The notes beneath the pieces are model-generated. The model ran no database searches. It saw only the letters and a list, made by a program, of their open reading frames with translations, and was not told the origin of the DNA. Of a DNA stretch of 64,000 bases, positions 1 to 13,900 are shown piece after piece; position 1 is the stretch's first letter, and the number at the start of each line of letters is the position of its first letter. The stretch lies in the NCBI GenBank assembly GCA_020152595.1, contig JAIGNY010001609.1, forward strand, positions 277,001 to 341,000, written 5' to 3'. Position numbers and translations under genes: made by a program. This DNA comes from Chiridota heheva (lineage: Eukaryota > Echinodermata > Holothuroidea > Apodida > Chiridotidae).

Positions 1-182
1 GCATAAATAGATAAATGAATGTCTTAATGGTAGTGTAAAATTTACTATAAATTTGAACAAGATCTTTTTCATAATTTTATTTGAAGCATATTGAGACACT
101 ATAGCACTATGTCTTGTGCTCTTGGTTTGTCAGCATGGATCATCATCGATAGTTTGATTCCCCATTTGCTCACTCAGGCCTC

Positions 183-1740
183 TTGTTTGACACCTTTAAT
201 CTTAAAAATATTAAAATTCAATTTGTGACAAACTTTTTTCATGAATTTGTGGTGGGTCAGTGCAGGAGGCAAAAGATTAATTGGGTCCTTTACAACCTCT
301 GTCCCAACATCAAATGTGCCCTCTACGTTGACGACCTCACCACCTTCTACTCCTCCCTCAGCTTTTCTCTCGTCAAAAATAGGCTCCAACTCAGCCTTAA
401 CCAGCTGAAAGACTGGTGCAAGAATAATGGTTTTAACTTCTCCAAAGATAAGACAGTATGCATGCACTCTGTTATTTCAACAACCTCCACCCCACCCGAA
501 CCTTGTGCTCAATGGCAATTGCATCCCAAAGTTGACCACACTAAGTTCCTGGGTCTAACCCTAGACCCCAAGCTCTCCTACAAGCAACACATCACCAACC
601 TGAAACAGAAATGGAACAATTCCCTCAACCTTCTTCGCCTCCTCTTCAACACAACTTGGGGTGCGGACCCCTTGCTCTCCTTAAAATCTTCAGGCTCACC
701 ATTTGTGCCAAGCTCAACTACAGCAACATTGTTTACTGTGCCTCTTACAAGTCTTACCTCAACCTCATCAACACTATCCAAAATGAAGCCCTCAGGCTTT
801 GCCTGGGTGCCTACAAGAGCTCTCCCCCATCACCAGCCTTCACATTAAAGTCAACGAACCCCCCTTTCCTACCCTTTTAGAGGCCTTACCAACATCAAAA
901 CCCTGTCCACAACCTTATAAAGGTATCCCAATTTCTCCTCCCTCTTAGATAGGACTAAAACTATATCCCTCCCTTTAGCTTATGCATCAAACCCAACCTC
1001 CATCGTATGGACATCAAGCCCACCACTCTTGACACCTTCTCTTGGCCTACTTTTCCTCCCTGGGCCACCCCACCCCCTTCCATCCACCTGGACCTCTCCA
1101 CTCATCACAAAGCCTAAACCCACCCCAACCTCTTCATCAATCCCATAACCAAACTAAAGACCAACTCTCCAAGTACACCTTCATCATACTGATGGCTCCA
1201 AGAAAGGTTACAAGACAGCTGCTGCTGCCATCATCCAAGACATCACCCTCAGTAGCAGGCTTTCCAACTACTCGTCCCATCATCTTGGCTGAGGCCAAGG
1301 CCATCCTGCTCGCCCCCAACTATATTGAGTCCCCGATCAGACACTTTGCCATCTTCTCAGACTCTTAGTCTGTCCTTCTTTACTCAACCTCAAGTGGGTT
1401 ATTTTCTTCTGGATACCCAGCCTGTTGGCATCCCCTGTAATGACAGAGCTGATTCAGCTGCTAAGCTTGCTCTTAACCTCCCCAACCCCTTCCCAAAACC
1501 CCATTCTGACATCAAACCGCTTATTACTTCCCTAGTTCATGACTGCTGGCAAACCTCATGGGACTCCCAAATTAAAAACAAAACTCCATAACATCCAGCC
1601 CACCATTCCAACCAAACCCATCATCCACAACCTCTCCCGAATAGACAACATCCACATTACCCGCCTTAGAATAGGCCAACCCCACCTCACCCACTCCCAC
1701 CTTCTTACTGGCTCCCCCACCCCTCTGCAATAATTGCCAT
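183..1740 (+). mobile_element. Decayed non-LTR retrotransposon (jockey/I-like LINE) with RT and RNase H segments
   Basis: Fragments of a reverse transcriptase read on the + strand: PNIKCALYVDDLTTFYSS, with the RT active-site box as YVDD at 324-335, then WCKNNGFNFSKDKT and FLGLTLDPKLSYKQHI. The thumb continues in another frame from about 650 to 880, with LNYSNIVYCASYKSYL and IQNEALRLCLGAYKSSP, the usual end of jockey-type RTs. RNase H pieces follow: HTDGSKKGYKTAAAA near 1182, AEAKAI near 1290, FAIFSDS near 1347, and VGIPCNDRADSAAKLAL near 1425. A tail like RIGQPHLTHSHLLTG lies near 1670. At least two frame changes and in-frame stops show that it is dead. It is 5'-truncated, with no endonuclease domain in the window. 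It lies in the same orientation as the aminopeptidase gene, just upstream of exon A. The clade is inferred from motifs only. Confidence 0.85.
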
Positions 1741-1884
1741 TGCCCACTCACTGAAAATGAACAATGAAGAAATAATTTAAAACTTTCATTGTTTTATATT
1801 TAAGAGATTTCTATTTTCAGTTAAAAACATTTCACTGTACTGCGTAATTCATCTAAATACTTTCAACCCTTCACATCTTCACAG

Positions 1885-1962
1885 ACAAGCATGCCTGGTA
1901 TGAAGAGAGATTGTGGAGGTGCCTCATCAGTGTTAGGAGCTTTCAAGGCAGCAGTGCAGTCT
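1885..1962 (+). CDS. NPEPL1: NPEPL1 exon A (metal-ligand Asp segment)
   Basis: Acceptor cttcacag ends at 1884, and donor gtaagt starts at 1963. It encodes TSMPGMKRDCGGASSVLGAF and a few residues more, phase 0 at both ends. The ATG at 1891 is an internal methionine, not a start, because the homologous protein continues upstream (an exon ending in a KGKT-like motif is expected). Confidence 0.92.
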
Positions 1963-4900
1963 GTAAGTCAAGCTAAAGTGATTTACTTTGATTCCATTTT
2001 TGGTTCTGATGCGATAGCATTAGGTACCTTTGCGGTCATGATGGTGTGTATGGGTGTATGTATGTATGTTTGTGACAGCCAGTTTGTAAACGCGATATCT
2101 CAAGAACAGTAAACTGGATTCATGTCATATTTGGTACACAGATAGCCCATGGTGTTTTATGCAAATGAGTGGGCGGGGCATAATGTTAAAATTTTGAAAT
2201 TTTCATATTTTTGATGGTCTGTTTTTGTTTCATATTTCATGTTATATTGATGAGTTAAAAAGAACTTTATTATTATGCATAGTGGATGGGGATTTTTAAT
2301 AAGGTGTAAACAAGAACCTACTGGATTTATTCAATAATAATGTTCTGTAGATCAGTAGGCGGGACATAATGTAAAGATCTTGAAATTTTCATATTTTAAC
2401 AACCATTTGTCTGTTTTGTTTCATATTTTTTTTAATTATGATGTTAGCTGGTGTGTACATGTTCATGATGTAAAAATGTTGAATTTCATTAATATGCATA
2501 GTGGGCGGGGCTTAATATGATTTTGATCTTGTAAAAAGTAGCTGGTAAACAAGTCATATTTATCACAGATAGCCCATGTTCTGTAAACTATTGGTTTTGA
2601 TAATGATTCATGTCATATTTTGGTGAAAATCTTGAAATGTTCATTTTTGATGTCTGTTTAGCCCATGTTCTGTAGATGTAAAAACATTGCCCTATTAATT
2701 GTTTTTGAGCTTGATGATGTCATGTAAACTGGATTAATATTAATGAATAGGCATTGTTTTTGGTGGGGATTACATGCATATTACTGAGTGGGTGGGCTTA
2801 ATATAAAAAGCTTAAAATGCTCTTATTTTAACAATCACATGTCTGTTTTGTTTAATATTTGTTATAATAATGATTATAGCTAGTGTGTATGTTTTCATGA
2901 CATAAAATTGTTGAATTTCATTTAAATGTGTAGTGGGCAGGACTTAAGATGATTTTGTAAACTAAAAGCACAAGTAAACATGATATTTCAAGAACTATTA
3001 ACTGGATTGACATCATGTATGGTACACAGATAGCTCATGGTCTGCAGATATGACCTAATGTTTGTGGTAGTGATTTCATACATAGTAATAAGTGGGCGGG
3101 GCTTAACTTATGTCCGTTTTGCATCATACAGGGCATGGTAATTTTGTTGGTTATTGTGTACATGCCCATGTTATCAAGAAGTGTCATTCATATACATGGT
3201 GGGTGTGGCTTAATGTGAATATCAGATTTATGCTATATGTAGTACACAGATGGGTCATGGTCTGTATGTATGTTTTAATGTTTTGTAGTGATGTTGTGAA
3301 TGCTAATAAGTAGGCAGGGCTTACTGACAAATTCTTGAAATAGGATAAATGAACAATCGTTTTTGCATCATACTTACTTTGATGATGTTTTTACTTATTG
3401 TGCAAATGCTAATGTCAACAATTTTGTTGATCTGAATGGTGGGTGTGGCTTATGAATAAATAAGGTACAAATATTTCATGATATGCAATTTCACATGACA
3501 GTTAATATAAATTTTGCAAATCCATCAGCTGATGAAAAAGCATTGGAACCACAAAACCTTTTGGTTCTGTTCTGGTTGTTGATATTTTGAAAGAGTCATT
3601 GTCATCATTATTTTTGTTATCTTGAAAAAGGTTAATGATCTGTGATTGGTTGGGGTCAATTAAATATTGGAGATATTTTTTTTACAGTACACGTTATTTA
3701 TTATGTCAGGTGCCCATTCAACATATACTACAAAATATCAGTGGTAGTGGTTTAGCTGGGAGACCCAGATTCAGTTCTGGATCGGGCGATTCCAGAGACT
3801 GTAATAAAATGGTACCTGTTCTTTTCTTGCCTGGAGCTTGTCATTTAGGGGATAGAACAGTGAAAGAAAGAATTGTGGAATAGAGAGTTAAATACTAGTG
3901 CAGATCCTTAATCTTCTTTGTTGCATAAGATTTATGTCTCGAGCAGCATGAAATATTATTTAAATTTGTCTCCTGTCAATATCTTGGTCATAATCTCCAT
4001 TGGTCTATTCACTCAAGGGTTTCAGGGAGAATCTCCATGCGGTGTTATGCTTAGCAGAAAATGCAGTTGGTCCGGAGGCCACAAGACCAGACGATGTACA
4101 CACATTATACTCTGGCAGGTAAACACACAAACTTCTTGCTTCGCATATTTTTCATTATGAGGAGAAATTGAGATCATGAAATAGCATTCAGGTCATTACG
4201 TGGACCAGTACATGTACATCTGTCATTTGAACTTTTTTGTTGCTTGCATGTAGAAGAGAATGTATCTTCAGGTATCATTGTGTATTTCTGTTGTTATGAT
4301 ATAAGGACCTCCGTGGTCTTGCGATGATACATCAGCTTGGCAAGTGGTCCCAGGTTCAATCCCTGGTGGTTTGTCATGCACCAGTGCTTCACAGCTGGTT
4401 TATAGCTTGGCAAGCTAGCGGTCCTGGGTTCAATCCCCGGTGTGTCTTTATGGACCAGTGCTTCACAGCTAGTTTATAGCTTGGCAAGCAATTGGTCCCA
4501 GGTCCAATCCTTGGTGTGTCTTCATTCACCAGTACTCTACAACTGATTTATCAAATGGCTGTGAACATCTGTATATAACCTTAGCTGGTGAGAAAGGAAT
4601 GTAAAGTACCCATTCTACCTACCATACCTGATATGTTTTTCACTATAGCATTATTTTGTTTGTTAAATTTGAACAATTATGTAAACCTATGGTTTTCATA
4701 TTTTAATTACCATAACATCTCTGATATCATTTTCATTTAATTGATAAAGTGTGTATTTCAAATTGTTTGTATTTAAGTGTATCATTTTTAATTAAGTTTT
4801 TAATCTGTAAAAAAAGTAGACTTCATGTTTAATTGTTTTTTTTTTTGGGGGGGGGAGGCACCCAGTTACTTTACTGTCTGCTGAAATTTGGTTTGACAAA

Positions 4901-7900
4901 TCACCTGAAAGCAACTTGTCCAGATTGGACGTATCTTTTCTCATTATGTTTGTAGTTATTTAGCAGAAAGTTAATATATTTAACAGATACACGTCTCCCA
5001 TATGTAATTTGGGAACGAGTTTTATTCATTGTTTTATTCTTTCACCATTTTAGGACGGTGGAAATTAACAACACAGATGCAGAGGGGCGTCTTGTTTTAG
5101 GGGATGGGGTAAGTAACTTTTACAGGTTTGTTTCCTTTTAGTTACAAGAACAAGAACGTCAAGAGTTTGTGATTATTTTTGTCAAATCACCTGCTTTCGT
5201 CAACTATTGTGCCAGAGATCTAAAAGCAATGGATTTTCATTGGAAATTTGTGACAAACATGCATATTTCCATATATAATTATGTGTGGCAACTTTTATTT
5301 ATTTTGATGGGTTTGAATTTTAAAATCCTCTTAGCTGTTGTGTTCATACTAGAAGATTTTTTTTTTCAATAGTCCTACGCAATAAAAGTAGTTCCTCTGA
5401 ATATAAATAATACGTCCAGCGATCAACTTTGATTATTACTTAATCGATGGATTCTATTAATAGATTATTTGTATATTGATTGTTTCTCCTTTTTCATATT
5501 GGTTTTCTCTTCCATCAATCAAACATATTTTTCAGAACGCAATATGCGCACATTATAAGATATATTTACGGAGATAAATTTTGCAATCTGATTAGTTCTA
5601 TGTATTGTTACTCTCTGTTGTATGGTGAGTTATCATTGTTTGCTTGTCAAATTTCTAAACAATCATATACTTTGTAATGTGTACACGAAATACAAAAATT
5701 GCAAAAGTAGGTTTGATGATATTTTTATATTAGAATAATATCAATTATGATCTGCAAGGCATTACATCAAAAAATACCAGCAAAAAATACCAATAAGTCC
5801 TTAAAATGGACTAAAATTTAAGAAATAGAAGAACATCGTGGTGTGTATGGTGTTTTTACACAAACTTCGCAGCGAGCAAACGTTTTTTGGATAACTTCTT
5901 ATCAAGGAACGTTTTGCCTTAAAAAGATTGCACAAAGGATCCTTAGCTCAAAACCACACAAACTAAGAAAATCTGAATACGTTTTTTGGTGTGTAATGAT
6001 GAATTTTTCTGGAAAAAGCCTCTGCGGCGAAACAATATGAAAATTTCCATGATGTGATCCCGATGTGATTGATACATACACAGGTAAATGTAAATGCACT
6101 GTATGTGCCATTGGGAATCAAATACATCTGTACATGTGTGTGTGTGATGATGGGAGACATTCTGAGGTGCTCTGTACCTCGAAGCCTGGGAGATACAAAC
6201 GTGAAGGGGGAATCTATTAGTCTCAGCCAGTGGTGGTTGGCATTCCCAACCAATTAACCTTTCTGGGTTTAATGATTGACAGCTTGTTTTAACCAATCAC
6301 CGCACGAATTTGCCATCGCAACAAAATCTGCGTGCATAAGTGGGGGCAAACATCCTACGTGGTACTGGTAGAGTACAGCTAGCTAGCAGCGCATGCTCAT
6401 CTAGTCAATGCAACTTTCTGTACAAAACAAATTTCTGCAAACATAGACTGAGTGCCAGCAAGATGGTGAACAAAAATTGCGCTTACTGCGGGCTTTTGTA
6501 AATCTGATTGCTGTTGCCTAGAACACTCAGCAAACTGAATTTTGTTTATTCCATTTGCTAAAAACTCTAAAGATCCGGAGAAGTGCCATAAATGAATCAA
6601 AGCTTGCGGCAGGCTTTGCGAACATCTAAATGTCAACGCATTGGTAATGCACAATTGCGGATTTGAGGTAGGTTTGTTTGCCCCACATAGTTACCGCGTT
6701 GCTATGGTGGGCGTGGCTTATTTGGAAACCTGGAAAGGTTAATTATTGATTGTCTTGCCATGAATTGAGTCAATGTTTTGACCATTGAGAAACTTAAATT
6801 ATGTTGCTAAATTGTTGTAATCTTCCTGTTAACGCAAAATATGGCCTATGAAATGAGATGATGTATAAGATGACTATACTTTATATCTATCACACAAATG
6901 ACAACTATGAATAGAACCCATCACCAGTGATTTCAGTACTTTGATTTTGTTTTCTTGTCATTTAAATGATTTTCAGTTGATTTTAAAACAAACCTAACAA
7001 ATATTACATTAAGGTGGTATAGTCTGTAATTGCTTGAATGTGTTAAAGTAAGTCGAATAACAACCTTACATTTCTCAAATTACATAAAGATTTAAACAAA
7101 CAGTATGACAATCTTACAGGTTTCATACGCTGCCAAAGATTTAAAAGCTGACATCATCGTTGACATGGCTACCCTCACCGGTGCCCAGGGCATCGCCACA
7201 GGCAAGTACCACTCCGCAGTGCTATGCAATAACGAGGACTGGGAACGCGCTTGTTCTATAGCAGGTGAGTGACCAATCAGAAATGACATAGACTAGTTTT
7301 AAAATAAATTTGTAAGTATAATTGTTAATGCTTCTTCATAAGTATAAAAGCTACTATCTTAAAGATCTATCAACAAGGCAATTTCTATATTGGTTGAAAG
7401 GGTATTAAAATCTGAGCAAATTGTTTTTTTTTTTTTAATTCATGCAAAATTTGTGATGTATGACTGGCCAGACAGTTCAAAATCTTTGATGTAATTCTTT
7501 AGATTTGTTTCCTAAATCTTAATATGATGGGAAAGTCTATTTGTGCTAGAATTTTATTGGGGGCATGACAAAATCTCAAAACGTTTTGGTCAGAATTTGC
7601 TGACCATTTAAAAAAAAATTTTATGATAAACATTTTAAAAAACAACTGATTTACAGAAGAAAATACCAAGGTCACATTGTAGTATATCACAAGGCTTTAC
7701 ATGAAATATTTAAATTGATGCCTGAAATTTAAAGATGCTGTAAATTGGTCATAATTTTCATGAATTTTTTCCCTTTTATGATGGTTTTTCAAAGATTTTA
7801 AAGAAATTTCGCAGGTGTTGCCCCTTCATGTACACGTACTTATAAGCAAAACTGTTAGCACACATTGCTGATTTTCTTCAGTTATTTGAAATACATTGGA

Positions 7901-10900
7901 GAACAGGTAACTTAGCTGGCAGAGTGCATGACTGAGATGCTAAACGTCCCGGGTTCAAGGTTGGGTCAGGTCTACCTTGATTTTTCCACAGCTATGCTAT
8001 GCCAAACATCAAAGAGGAATCATTTCGTCTGCAGCTCCTACTCCTCATTCAGCTTTGAGAGGAGTGACAATGGTTGAATGGCGCACACGATCCTTCGGAG
8101 GGGACGTTAAGCTGTCAGTCCCGGCAGCAGGACCGTCACCTCTTGCCTGGTTCTCTGAACACTATTCGAGAAGAGAAGCGTGAAAACATGGTGTTCATTT
8201 ACTTCTCGTCCTGGCCCAGTCAAGGCCATAGCTCATGTGCGCTGATTTGTTGGCAGCCGGAGAAGTGACTGGCGCCCAAGGAGACGATGTAGAATTGTGA
8301 TATTGTATGTTATAAGAAACCAATACGATACGGTATTATGCCGAGCTGTGCCCCCCCCCCTCTCCCCTACCATTGGTTATTTTGATGTATAATATAACCT
8401 CTCTAGCACTTTTTCCTACCAGTTGCGTCAATCAATCAAACCAAATGTTTTTTTTATGTTTACTTCATTTTTAGGCAAAAATAGCGGTGACCTCGTATTT
8501 CCTCTCGTTTTCTGTCCCGAGCTACATTTCAGTGAATTTGCAAGTGCTGTTGCTGATATGAAAAACTCAGTTGCGGTAAGTGGCAGCCATGCTATAGTTT
8601 GTTCTGTTGTGGATCTGCTTTGAATCTCTGTTCACTCGAAGTTGGTGATGTGCAGCAAAATTGTATTATTATTTTAACAGTATTCTGAAACAGCACCTCT
8701 TTTTCCTGTGGGTCTTCATTCACTAGTGCTTCACAACTGGTTTATAAAACAGTCGTGGCCATCTCTATATAACCTTAGCTGTTGAAAAAGGGGTGTAAAA
8801 TGTTTTAATTACTTCTTTTTCTTCTTCACCCATGCACCTCCTCTTTCGATCCCAGTTTTCTGACTTTTAGTTCTCGTATTTCTCTCAATCTCCCCATTTT
8901 CTTTCCTTCCTATCTCTAGAATGATCTAACCTCTCAGGCACAATTTGACCCTCATTGCCGTGGTGCCATTAAGCCCTCATTAAAGAAAAAAACAAATAAA
9001 ATGCTTGAACTACCTTCCTCTGGAAAGGTGAATGCACTTACAGTGAAATCAACTTAAAATGTCTTGTCATTGTGTCTGAAGCCTCAGGCTTAAAATAAAG
9101 TATAACGAAACATGGCAGTTAGGGGTGGGGCTGTTTCAGAATACCATTACATACTAATAACATGTGAAGTTAGGGGTGGGGCTGTTTTACAGAAGTTATG
9201 TGTGGGGCTGTTTACATACATACTAATAACATGTAAAGTTGTTTCATTCTAAAGGATTAAAGGTGACTTTCCCAGATATAAAACAAGATGGAAGTTAATG
9301 AGTATAAAATATTATACAGTTTTAAAGAAGAAAAAGAACTACTAAGAATGAAATAAAGGTGTAGTGGATAATTGTGATTGTACATATTTCATGGGAAAGA
9401 TGTAAATGAAGTACTTTGCTGTTTTAAGGGTGAAAAGAAGAAATTCCCAAAGTAATTTGGATACAATTTCAAATTTGGATAAAATTTCATATTTCAAAAT
9501 TCAAAAAAGTGCAGTTGTATTTTAACACTTAGATCATTTGTTTAAATTGATTGTGAATAATTTTAAAATATGTATGAATGCAAATGTAGTAATTAATTAT
9601 AGCGTTGGTCTTAGAAAAGGTGCTTCAATAACAATGTTTGTGTTAGGATCTGTCACAAAGTTTTTTCAGATACAGTAGTGCAACCTTTTTTAAAGGAGGC
9701 GTCAATGAAGACGGCATTATTGACAATGTTTCAGTGGTTAATTCATGTTTTTGAATTTACACAAAAATGTGTAATTTGATTTGCCGTCAGAAATTTTGGG
9801 TTTGGTAGGATCAGTCACCAAGTTTTCAGATACAGAAGTACACCATTTGGAAAGGTAAAGGAAAGGAATATTTTATTGGTAATGCAAGTTTATCTTATAT
9901 GAAAGAGGACTTTGAAGGAAAGAAAATGGTGAAGAAAACATTCAAATAGCTTATTCTGTTTAAGGAGATATTTAAGTTTAAAGCTCTTGTATTATCTGTG
10001 TTCTGTGTAAAATGACTGGTGTAGTAAGTCTACTTTGGAAAGTTGGCATTTTTATCCAAAGTTCACATTCTTAACAATTGTTAATTTTAACAATTTTTAA
10101 AGAAAGTTGATTTTTTTCACTATCTAAATTATTTTTCCTCAAACTTTCTTCAGATGGTATATTATAAATACTCTTCCTAGATTCAGTTTTACTACCTTTT
10201 TTGACATATCCCATGGTTTTTGGTTCGCATGCGAACCTATGTTACAGATTTGTCCTGAGATATTCTCAGAAATGTTAAAGTTTTTTGAGAATTCCTCAGA
10301 AAATGTTAAAGTTTCTTCAGAGTTCCGCAGAAAAAGTTAAAGTTTCTTCAGATATCCTTATGGAAGGTAAAAATTTCCTTATAAAATGTTAAACTTATTC
10401 AGAGATACTTAAGACAGGATTGAAGACTAGTTTCCTTAAAAAGTCTACAAAACATTTGATATTTTCTTAGAAGATAATTCTTAAATGATATAATTTTCCA
10501 ATATTCTTTAGAGATCCTCAAGTCTCTCTTGTAGCACTTGAGATTTAAAATCCTTAAAATTCTTCAAAATATTTAGGCACCAACAGTTGTATCAGGCATG
10601 ATTATCAAACTCCACCTTTATTATTGTGCTCATTTGCATAAAGTTGCTACAGTATATGACCTGAGCAGACTTTTTTTATTTAGTAGGCTCAGTCAGGGAT
10701 TGTGACAGGATGTGACTGCATATGGACATAGGGAGGGATGCCATGTGGGACATGGATGGGGGCTACGAGGGACAGGGTGGAATGCCATGTAGGGTAGGTG
10801 GTGGAATGCCATGCAGGACATAGGGTGGAAAGCCATGGGATGGAATGTCATGTGGGACATGGGATGATATGGGATGTCATGTGGGACATGGCGTCCCACC

Positions 10901-13900
10901 CCATTTTAACAAGTCATTTGCATATAAGTTATTATATGAACTGACACTTTCATACATAGTATGCTCAATCAGGGACTGATAGCTAGGATGAGACTTCTTA
11001 TGGAGCCTATGGGATGTCATGTGGGACATGGGGTGGAATGCCATGTGGAACAGGGTAAAATGCTATGTGGGACATGGTGGGATTCCACGAGTAACACAGA
11101 GTGTGACATAGGTTGGGATGCTATGTGTGACATATGGTAGGATGCCATGTGTGACATCAGGTAGGATGCCATGTGTGACATGGGGTAGGAGGCTATGTGG
11201 GACATAGGGTAGGAGGCCATGGGGATAGGGATGTGATGCCATGTGGGACATAAAGTAGGATGTCATTGGGACATTGGGAGGGATACCATGTGGAACATTT
11301 GGTAAGATGCCATGTGGAACATGAGGTGGGAAGCCACTGATGTGGGACACAGGGAGGGATGCCATGTGGGACAAAGGGAGGGATATCATGTGATACATAT
11401 GGTTGGAATAATGTGGGACATACATGTAGGATGGGATCCATGTGGGTCATAGTGTGGGATGCCAGGCGGGACATATGGTGGAATGCCATGTGAGATACTG
11501 TATGGTGGAATGCCATGTGGGAGATATGGTGGAATGCCATGTGGGACAAGGTATGGGATGTTATGTGGGACATGAGGTGGGATGTCATTTGGGACATGGG
11601 ATGTGGAACATAGGGTGGAATGCCATGTGGGTCATAGGATGGGATGCCCTGTGGGACATAATGGAATGCCACATGGGACATGGGATGTCATGTGGGACAT
11701 GGGGTGGGATGCCATGTGGGAGATATGGTGGAATGCCATGTGGGATATGTGATGGGATGTCATGTGGGACATGGGGTGGGATGCCATGTGGGACATGGAG
11801 TAAGATGACATGGGTGGGATGTCATGTGGTACATGGGATGCCATGTCGGACTTAGTGTGAGATGCCATTTTTATAACTGGCTGGGTCATATGATATGGGT
11901 GTCAATTTGCATGGGCATGCGACCAATGATGGTATTTACCGTTCTAGTTAAGCCACAAAATCGCAGGACAAAATATGGTAGAATATATAAAGACTGAGGA
12001 ATCTGAGGCTATGACATCACAACTAGTCTGATTTCAGTCATTTCTACAAAAGTGATATCAAACTTTTAAAACTTAGATACCTCCTTAACGGAATAAGATT
12101 TTTCAATGCTTTCTTCACCATTTTGTTTTTATTGAAGTTCTCTTTCATATGAGATGGACTTGCTTAAATTCTGAACTAATCCTTTAATAACGTTTTGGTT
12201 TGTTTGTTTTCCAAAATGTGAAATCTTCATTTGCCATCACCTCTGCAGGATCGCAACAATGCCCAGAGCTCTTGCGCAGGTCTTTTCATCTTCTCCCATC
12301 TTGGATTTGAGTTTCCTGGAGTTTGGCTGCACTTGGACATAGCCGCTCCTTGCTATTCAGTAAGTTGGAATATGAAGTGTGTGTATGGTGGAAGGGGCGG
12401 AAGGGGGGAGGTGCTGAATAATTTAAGAAAGTCAATTTATTTCAACAATTTTTGTTTGGATTGAAGGAATTTCAAAGAAAAATTTGTGTTATGTCCATTG
12501 CATTTAAAATTCATGGGAGAAATTTTTTCCATCAAAATTGCAAAAATCCGGATAAAAAGACATATCCCTCTACAACCAATTTAGTCCTCCTTTTTCTTTT
12601 ACCTCCTCCCTTCTCTCTCTACCTTTTTTTTTCACCCATGCACCTCCTCTCTCGATCCCAGCTTTCTTGCTTTTAGTTCTGGTGTTTCTCTCAATCCCCC
12701 TGTTTTCTTTTCTTCCTACCTCTGGATTGGTCTAACTCTCAGGCACAATTTGACCTTGCTGTTGTGGTGCCCTTCAAACAAACAAACCACCAAATCTCAT
12801 TAATCTACTAAATCAATGGGTTTTTATGTTGATTTCATTTTTAGGCAAAAATAGCGGTGACCTCGTAATCCCTCTCATTTTCTATCAATGAGCCACATTT
12901 AAGTAATTTGCAAAAGCCGTTGTTGATATGATTTAAATTTGTTATATAGTTAGTCAATGGCAAACTTATATAAGAGCAACAACAATTCTTGAATATTGTA
13001 TTTTAATTTGTGTAGATCATCTGAAATGAGATCCACTTCAGAAATAATTAATTGATTTAATCATGGAGGTTTAATGTATTTTAAAGGTAATTTTAATTGT
13101 GAAAATGTAAAATGAAAGCTCCCTAAAGGTGTTGATAGTTCCTTGAATATCTATCGACATATAACAATTTCTAAATTGGTTAAAAGAGTTATCAAATCTT
13201 AGCAGATCATTACTTCTGCAGGTGACTGACGAAGTCAAGTCTCTAATTTTGGCCAGCGTCTTGATCAATAACTCCAGGAATTCATATTTCAAATTGCTGG
13301 AATTTGATACGGCCTATGGTAAAGAGTAATTATTATAGGACCTATGGTAAAGAGTAATTATAATAGGGCTTATGGTAAAGAGTAATTATGATAGGGCCTA
13401 TGGGAAAGAGTAATTATGATAGGGCCTATGGTAAAGAGTTTTTATGATAGGGCCTATGGTAAAGAGTTATTATTATAGGGTCTATGGTAAAGAGTAATTA
13501 TGATAGGGCCTTGGGTAAAGAGTAACTATAGTAGGGCCTATGGTAACCAGTAATTTTGGCCTTGAGTAATTATGAAGCCCACAGCAGTAATTATTAAGTT
13601 GGTAAATAATATTATAGGGCCTTGATAATTATGATAGGGCTCATGGTAAAGAGTAATTTTTAAGGTAAAAAGATGGCCATTGAGTAATTATGATAGGGCT
13701 TATGGTAAAGACATCTCATTATGGTTTCTTGATGTAGTTCATGATGAAATTTCTTTCCAAGGGCCTCAGTAGTGAAAAGTAATTATGAAAATGCCTGGGG
13801 AGTAATTATGATAGGGCCTATGGTAAAGAGTAATTATGATAGGGCCTATGGTAAAAAGTAATTATGATAGGGCCTATGGTAAAGAGTAATTATGGTAGGG

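Noticed and set aside
1891..2112. Independent small gene starting at ATG 1891
   Set aside because: The first 24 codons are NPEPL1 exon A; the rest reads past the donor into intron repeats.
4334..4551. Possible tRNA genes
   Set aside because: B-box-like text is present, but I cannot fold a proper cloverleaf, and the text is repeated as SINE material at several loci.
10693..11889. His/Pro/Met-rich frames on both strands
   Set aside because: Products of the gccatgtgggacat minisatellite; the same applies at 50705-51787.
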